DNA from: Methanosarcinaceae archaeon | Lineage (GTDB): Archaea > Halobacteriota > Methanosarcinia > Methanosarcinales > Methanosarcinaceae | Direction: 5' to 3' | NCBI GenBank assembly: GCA_028690255.1 | Contig: JAQVBP010000065.1 | Span: 7,604 to 16,029 of the forward strand | DNA: 8,426 bases | Part shown: positions 5,405 to 8,426 of the stretch, in pieces | Layout: every line of letters starts with the position of its first letter | Numbering within the stretch: the first letter of the stretch is position 1 | Position numbers and translations under genes: made by a program | Notes under the pieces: model-generated | Seen by the model: only the letters and a program-made list of their open reading frames with translations | The model's database searches: none | Told to the model about the DNA's origin: nothing

Positions 5405-7120
5405 ATGAGCCTGAATCATGAAGACCTTAAAACAATCGAAAAATACGCACTTCAAAATGCCGTGAAATACGGAAAAGTCCCCCAGCCGAAAGCCGTTATG
5501 GGCAAGGTTATGGGGGAATGCCCGCATCTGCGGGAGGACCCGTCGGCCGTCTCGGCCGGGCTTTCGGAGGTCTGTTCGGAGCTTGCAAAGGGAACTCCCG
5601 AAATCTGGGAAGCCCGGCTTTCGGAACTTGCGCCCGAGCTTATCGAGGCCCTGAGTGTGAAGAAGGAACCCGATAAAGGTTTGAAAGCTCTTGAGGGTGC
5701 TGAAGCAGGTAAAGTCGTCATGCGCTTTGCCCCGAATCCGAACGGGCCTGCAACTATTGGCAGTTCCCGCGGAATGATTGTCAACTCCGAGTACGTGAAG
5801 ATGTACGGGGGTAAATTCATCCTGCGCTTTGACGACACGGACCCTGAAAAAAAGCGCCCCATGCTCAAAGCCTACGAATGGTATCTGGACGATTTCAAAT
5901 GGCTCGGGGTCGAGCCTGACAGGGTGGTCTATGCCTCGGACCGTTTCCCCCTCTATTATGATTACGCGAAAAAACTCATTGAAATGGGCAAGGCTTATGT
6001 CTGTTTCTGCCAGGGCGGGGATTTCAAAACCTTCAAGGACGCCAAAGAGCCCTGCCCCCACAGGGACCAGAGCCCCGAGCTCAACCTGGAGTACTGGGAA
6101 AAGATGCTTGCAGGAGGCTTCGAGGACCAGGAGGCCGTGCTCCGCATAAAGACCGATATCGAGCACAAGGACCCGGCGCTTCGGGACTGGGGGGCCTTCC
6201 GTATCCGCAAGATGTCCCACCCGAGGCCGGAAATCGGGGATAAATATATTGTCTGGCCCCTTCTGGACTTTGCAGGGGCAATCGAGGACCACGAACTCGG
6301 CATGACTCATATAATCCGGGGAAAAGACCTGATGGACAGTGAAAAACGCCAGGGTTATATCTACAAATACCTGGGCTGGGACTACCCGAAGACCACCCAC
6401 TGGGGCAGGGTCAAGATCCACGAGTTCGGAAAGTTCAGCACAAGCACTCTTCGAAAAGACATCGAGGCCGGGATTTATTCCGGCTGGGACGACCCACGCC
6501 TCCCAACGGTCCGGGCCATCCGCCGCCGGGGTATCCGGGCCGAGGCCCTCAAAAAGTTCATGCTTGAGATGGGAGTCGGGACGACGGACGTGAGTATCAG
6601 CATGGAGTCTCTCTATGCCGAGAACCGGAAACTCCTGGACCCTGTTGCCAATCGCTACTTCTTTGTCCGGGACCCCGTGGAACTGGAAATCGTAGGGGCC
6701 GGGTCTACCGTGGCACAAGCTCCGCTCCACCCGACCGATACCGCAAGGGGTATGAGGGAAATCCCGGTCGGGGACAGGGTACTCCTTGCCGGAGACGACG
6801 CAGGGAATCTGGAAGTCGGAAGCGTGCTCCGCTTAAAGGACCTCTACAACGTGGAAATCACTTCCCTTTCCCCCCTGCAGGCAAAGTATATCGGAGATTC
6901 CATCGAACAGCTCCGCGAGGCAAAGGGCAGGATCCTCCACTGGGCCCCTCTGGACGGGATTTCCGTAAAAGTGCTCGGGCCGGAAGGCCTCATCGAGGGA
7001 ATCGGAGAACCCGGAATTAAGAATGAACTTGACAGGGTCGTGCAGTTTGAAAGGTTCGGTTTCTGCAGAATTGACTCTGTCAGTGAAAAAGAGCTTGTGG
7101 CTTACTTTACCCACAAGTGA
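5405..7120 (+). CDS. gltX: Glutamyl-tRNA synthetase, archaeal type
   Basis: This class I synthetase attaches glutamate to tRNA. Archaeal members are generally non-discriminating and also charge tRNA-Gln for later amidation. The protein is 571 residues, normal for the archaeal form, with an N-terminal extension of about 100 residues before the Rossmann catalytic core. The core motif RFAPNPNGPATIGSSRG (107-123) has TIGS (117-120) where HIGH normally stands. LRFDDTDPEKKRPM (140-153) is the family's Asp-rich segment. CFC (200-202) and CPH (217-219) resemble a zinc-knuckle-like insert. WPLLDFAGAIEDHELGMTHI (284-303) precedes KFSTS (343-347), the KMSKS equivalent lacking its second lysine. The C-terminal half (about 410-571) is the beta-barrel anticodon-binding part. 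GGAGG at 5393-5397 is 7 nt from the ATG. Glu-tRNA is also the entry substrate for the hemL/hemC pathway. Confidence 0.96.
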   Translation: MSLNHEDLKTIEKYALQNAVKYGKVPQPKAVMGKVMGECPHLREDPSAVSAGLSEVCSELAKGTPEIWEARLSELAPELIEALSVKKEPDKGLKALEGAEAGKVVMRFAPNPNGPATIGSSRGMIVNSEYVKMYGGKFILRFDDTDPEKKRPMLKAYEWYLDDFKWLGVEPDRVVYASDRFPLYYDYAKKLIEMGKAYVCFCQGGDFKTFKDAKEPCPHRDQSPELNLEYWEKMLAGGFEDQEAVLRIKTDIEHKDPALRDWGAFRIRKMSHPRPEIGDKYIVWPLLDFAGAIEDHELGMTHIIRGKDLMDSEKRQGYIYKYLGWDYPKTTHWGRVKIHEFGKFSTSTLRKDIEAGIYSGWDDPRLPTVRAIRRRGIRAEALKKFMLEMGVGTTDVSISMESLYAENRKLLDPVANRYFFVRDPVELEIVGAGSTVAQAPLHPTDTARGMREIPVGDRVLLAGDDAGNLEVGSVLRLKDLYNVEITSLSPLQAKYIGDSIEQLREAKGRILHWAPLDGISVKVLGPEGLIEGIGEPGIKNELDRVVQFERFGFCRIDSVSEKELVAYFTHK

Positions 7121-7130
7121 TTTTTTTTTT
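7121..7130 (+). terminator. T10 terminator of gltX
   Basis: Ten consecutive T residues begin at the base directly after the gltX stop codon, and another T5 follows at 7152-7156. Oligo-T on the coding strand is the typical archaeal terminator. No preceding stem is needed or seen. Confidence 0.7.
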
Positions 7131-7131
7131 G

Positions 7132-7153
7132 AATCGGTCGTTAATCGGTCGTT
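7132..7153. repeat. 11-bp tandem repeat after gltX
   Basis: AATCGGTCGTT occurs twice exactly (7132-7142 and 7143-7153), directly after the T10 terminator and continuing into another T run. Confidence 0.85.
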
Positions 7154-7158
7154 TTTCA

Positions 7159-7218
7159 GGTGGCAAAGAACGAGGGTGGGGGGCCCCCCCTCCTTTCTCC
7201 GCCTGGCTCTCTGCCATC
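7159..7218. repeat. GC-rich imperfect inverted repeat centred on G6C7
   Basis: The centre is the palindrome GGGGGGCCCCCC (7178-7189), with a seventh C at 7190. Outer arms GGTGGCAAAG (7159-7168) and CTCTCTGCCATC (7208-7219 region) are partly complementary through TGGCA/TGCCA, so the segment can fold as a long interrupted stem. It separates gltX from the repeat region. It could be a barrier to read-through or the edge of an insertion; nothing in it identifies a family. Confidence 0.5.
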
Positions 7219-7374
7219 AATTACCTTTTTTTAGCGTATTGGGCTTTTTCTCCTATATTAGGAAAGTTAACATTGAAGTTTTATTTATTTACTGAGGGAG
7301 CCCTGTTTACCTTTCTCGAAATAAATGAACAATTTCTGAATATTTTGGGTTTAAGCCACAAACGAAGGGCTCTG

Positions 7375-7402
7375 GCCGAAGTGGAAAAGTGGACATATAA
7401 AA
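7375..7402. promoter_or_regulatory. Shared GAAAAGTGGAC box plus TATA, copy A
   Basis: A 20-bp segment (7375-7394) ending in GAAAAGTGGAC is followed one base later by TATAAAA (7396-7402). The same arrangement occurs in copy B and, diverged, at 8318-8345. Read on the minus strand the A/T part is TTTTATATG, which fits the archaeal TATA consensus equally well, so transcription could run either way. On the + strand a start would fall near 7420-7427. Confidence 0.4.
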
Positions 7403-7559
7403 CCCGGCCCGTGGCGTTGAAGACCCGGCAAGCTCTGTAAGACAGAAAAAATATATCCGGTCGGATTTGGCAAAAAGCTTTTTGAATCGCATGGCCCGGA
7501 TTTGTGAACTGAATCTTTTGTTTTGCCGGAGCTGGGCCGGTTGTTGAGGTATCGGAAAA

Positions 7560-7598
7560 CCCGGCCCCTAACGGCCGACGCAGGCGGCCGGGCGTTTC
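7560..7598. terminator. Terminator-like GC hairpin, copy A
   Basis: CCCGGCC (7560-7566) pairs with GGCCGGG (7586-7592) around a 19-nt loop, preceded by AAAA and followed by CG then TTT. Because the flanks are A-left and T-right, it looks terminator-like on either strand. Its position about 140-170 nt after the TATA box would end a short transcript. Confidence 0.4.
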
Positions 7599-7820
7599 AA
7601 GAAATATATGAAACAAATGTATACTTTTTCACCGCTGTTTTTTGAGAGTAAATGGAGATTTCAGTATTCAAGGCAGGGGTTTCTGCGAAGTCAGGTTTTT
7701 TATGTGTGCCACTACGAAAAGGCCGCTCGCTTGCGCGACCGGGGAGGGGCCCGGCTTCACCACTCGAAATCAATGAACAATTGCCGGAAATCGGGTTTGA
7801 TTCGTAATAATGAAGACCCG

Positions 7821-7849
7821 GCCAAAGTGGAAAAGTAGACATATAAAAA
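7821..7849. promoter_or_regulatory. Shared GAAAAGTRGAC box plus TATA, copy B
   Basis: This is the copy B equivalent: the 20-bp segment 7821-7840 with one change in the box (GTAGAC for GTGGAC), then TATAAAAA at 7842-7849. Retention of both elements in diverged copies supports a functional promoter or a conserved element end. Confidence 0.4.
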
Positions 7850-8000
7850 TCGGCCCCTGGCGTTGAAGACCCGGCAAGCTCTGTAAGACAGAAAAAATAT
7901 ATCCGGTCGGTTTTGGCAAAAAGCTTTTTGAGTCGCCTGGCCCGGAAGTTTAAACACGATTTTTTGTTTTGTCGGAGCTGAGCCGGTTGTTGGGGCTCAG

Positions 8001-8044
8001 AAAACCCGGCCCCTCAACGGTCGATGCCAGGAAGCCGGGCTTTT
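8001..8044. terminator. Terminator-like GC hairpin, copy B
   Basis: AAAA (8001-8004) and CCCGGC (8005-8010) pair with GCCGGG (8034-8039) and TTTT (8041-8044), with one bulged C at 8040. Pairing is preserved relative to copy A even though the loop and the outer stem bases differ, which suggests the structure matters. Confidence 0.45.
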
Positions 8045-8097
8045 CAGGAATGATACAAAACGGATGCATACTTTTACACCATTGTTTTGTGAACTGC

Positions 8098-8243
8098 CGC
8101 TCGGCTGAAGACCGACCGGCTTCCTGCTTTATACCCCGGAGCAACCTCCACGAGTCCACAGGCTCTTCCCACCGTCCCGGCGGTGCATCTTTAATTAGTT
8201 CCTTTTGCTTGGCTATTTTCCAGTTACACTGGAAATCCCACAA
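8098..8243 (-). pseudogene. Probable TnpB (IS200/IS605) C-terminal remnant
   Basis: Read on the minus strand, this frame gives ELIKDAPPGRWEEPVDS and then LLRGIKQEAGRSSAERQF. A Lys-Gln-Glu-Ala motif shortly before the end, after a Pro/Glu-rich linker, is common at the C-terminus of TnpB proteins of IS200/IS605 and IS1341-type elements. The zinc-finger and DRxxNAA catalytic motifs that should precede it are absent, since a stop codon near 8290 closes the frame, so at most the tail is left. CACCG and CGGTG around 8175-8187 can form a short hairpin, which fits the RNA-forming 3' end of such genes. The identification rests on remembered motifs and could be wrong. Confidence 0.4.
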
Positions 8244-8322
8244 ATTTCCAATTTGTGCGATCGCAAAAGTGAGTGGTACTAAATCGGTACGTTAATATAT
8301 TAATTTTTTGGCACTAAGCCAA
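8217..8322. repeat. Cluster of short perfect palindromes
   Basis: Within 106 bp there are: TTTCCAGT-TAC-ACTGGAAA (8217-8235), CACAAATT-TCC-AATTTGTG (8239-8257), TGCGATCGCA (8256-8265), GGTAC twice around TAAATC (8276-8291 region), TTAATATATTAA (8292-8303) and TTGGC-ACTAA-GCCAA (8308-8322). The first two are 8-bp stems with 3-nt loops only 3 bp apart. Such runs are typical of single-strand transposon ends and REP-like sequences. Confidence 0.75.
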
Positions 8323-8345
8323 TATTGAAAAGTGGACGCTTATAT
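8318..8345. repeat. Third, truncated copy of the shared box
   Basis: Bases 8318-8337 match the 20-bp segment of copy A at 16 of 20 positions, including the 11-bp GAAAAGTGGAC exactly. TTATAT follows at 8340-8345. Similarity then stops abruptly where the CCCCGAAG hairpin begins at 8346. Confidence 0.6.
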
Positions 8346-8372
8346 CCCCGAAGCTAAAGACTTCGGGGTTTT
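8346..8372. mobile_element. IS200/IS605-like terminal hairpin (element continues past the window)
   Basis: CCCCGAAG (8346-8353) and CTTCGGGG (8361-8368) form a perfect 8-bp stem with a 7-nt loop CTAAAGA, followed by TTTTAC. This resembles the subterminal hairpins that TnpA recognises at IS200/IS605 ends. A second small stem (TTGGG 8398-8402 / CCCAA 8410-8414) follows. An AGGA ribosome-site-like sequence lies at the window's right edge, where a tnpA or tnpB start could follow. No transposase is visible here, so an ordinary hairpin terminator remains an alternative. Confidence 0.4.
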
Positions 8373-8426
8373 ACGCTGCATTCTATAAAAACATAACTTG
8401 GGGACAACACCCAAAAACAGGATCAT

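Larger units (their letters stand above)
7315..7648. repeat. Structured repeat, copy A
   Basis: This copy aligns with 7763-8092 from CTCGAAAT at its left end to the GTATAC-type sequence at its right end. Bases 7381-7500 match 7827-7946 at 113 of 120 positions with no gap, including 53 identical bases from 7412. Flanks are clearly less similar. Weaker similarity may extend left to about 7293. Order of parts: a GAAAAGTGGAC box, TATAAAA (7396-7402), a 5-bp hairpin TCTGT-AAG-ACAGA, an A-rich TATA-like tract, the palindrome CAAAAAGCTTTTTG, and a GC hairpin followed by TTT. Possible natures are a non-coding RNA unit or a non-autonomous mobile element; strand is undetermined. Confidence 0.85.
7763..8092. 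repeat. Structured repeat, copy B
   Basis: This is the second copy of the element, about 448 bp downstream of copy A in the same orientation. It keeps the TATA-like box (7842-7849), the TCTGT-AAG-ACAGA hairpin, the CAAAAAGCTTTTTG palindrome and a terminator-like GC stem followed by TTTT. It has an additional perfect 7-bp hairpin (CTGAGCC 7978-7984 / GGCTCAG 7994-8000) that copy A lacks. GAAGACCCGGC occurs twice in this copy (7812-7822 and 7865-7875), bracketing the TATA box. The right edge runs straight into the putative TnpB tail. Confidence 0.85.
7121..8426. other. 1.3-kb non-coding accessory region
   Basis: No open frame here has a convincing ribosome site, recognised domain or codon use like the neighbours. 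The stretch holds the gltX terminator, an 11-bp tandem repeat, a GC-rich inverted repeat and two diverged copies of a structured repeat of about 330 bp. A spacer of about 110 bp lies between those copies; it contains a small hairpin (CCG-TCGC arms within 7723-7742, one C-C mismatch). A probable minus-strand TnpB tail remnant, a cluster of perfect palindromes and an IS200/IS605-like hairpin near the right edge complete it. Some apparent short frames in the repeats exist only because the repeats are duplicated. Confidence 0.75.

Noticed and set aside
5399..6730. A 443-codon minus-strand frame opposite gltX.
   Set aside because: It is a shadow frame produced by the G/C-rich third positions of gltX, with no motifs or ribosome site. 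A similar shadow lies opposite hemL at 336-1316.
7117..7440. A 107-codon + strand frame after gltX.
   Set aside because: It overlaps the gltX stop and T10 terminator, starts with a run of Phe codons from the T tract, and has no domain or ribosome site.
7281..7957. Two similar minus-strand frames (7281-7616 and 7757-7957) sharing residues such as RPDIFFLSYRACRVFNA.
   Set aside because: The similarity follows from the duplicated repeat. Where the copies differ, most base changes alter the amino acid (Ile/Asn, Thr/Arg, Val/Phe, His/Tyr), and lengths and ends are not conserved. There is no ribosome site, so protein-level selection is not supported.
7969..8295. A 108-codon + strand frame in the right-hand region.
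   Set aside because: It runs through repeat B and the palindrome cluster. Its most protein-like part is the complement of the TnpB-like minus-strand frame.
7315..8345. The repeated boxes as a CRISPR array.
   Set aside because: There are only two or three copies, spaced about 450 bp apart, with diverged repeats, no regular spacers and no cas genes.
7121..8426. A tRNA or rRNA gene in the non-coding region.
   Set aside because: I found no GGTTCRANYCC-type T-loop, anticodon arm or rRNA-like conserved stretch on either strand.

Overview
The window looks like chromosomal DNA from a methanogenic archaeon of the Methanosarcina type (order Methanosarcinales). The evidence is an archaeal-type glutamyl-tRNA synthetase with the variant class I signature I associate with Methanosarcina, a two-subunit PyrD/PyrK dihydroorotate dehydrogenase with the archaeal Cys-Cys iron-sulfur motif, strong GGAGG/GGTGA-type Shine-Dalgarno sites, and TATA-box promoters with T-rich terminators. 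The genus is inferred from remembered protein resemblance, not from a search. The genes are G+C-rich at third codon positions while the gaps between them are A+T-rich.

Bases 105-7120 hold seven genes, all on the + strand: hemL, hemC, pyrD, pyrK, a fumarylacetoacetate-hydrolase-family enzyme, a small winged-helix regulator, and gltX. Two pairs overlap by one base (TGATG): pyrD/pyrK, which form one heteromeric enzyme, and the FAH enzyme/regulator pair. HemL and HemC are consecutive-pathway enzymes of the C5 tetrapyrrole route (F430, corrinoids, siroheme/heme). GltX makes Glu-tRNA, which is both a substrate for protein synthesis and the entry substrate of that route.

Nearly every intergenic gap contains its own unrelated short tandem or phased repeat: 16 bp at 1-42, 9 bp x3 at 1404-1430, GAATTTA x3 at 2387-2414, TTCGCGTA x2 at 4122-4161, 17 bp x2 at 5311-5344 and 11 bp x2 at 7132-7153. 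Several of them lie over promoter or ribosome-binding sites.

Bases 7121-8426 have no credible intact gene and form the accessory part of the window. After a T10 terminator and a GC-rich inverted repeat come two diverged copies (A and B) of a structured repeat of about 330 bp. They share a 120-bp core that is 113/120 identical, TATA-like boxes and a terminator-like GC hairpin. A 20-bp piece of the same element recurs at 8318-8337, directly abutting an 8-bp hairpin resembling an IS200/IS605 left end. Between them lie a probable minus-strand TnpB C-terminal remnant and a run of at least four short perfect palindromes. This region is the best candidate for something undescribed: a duplicated non-coding RNA or a non-autonomous palindrome-rich element tied to IS200/IS605.
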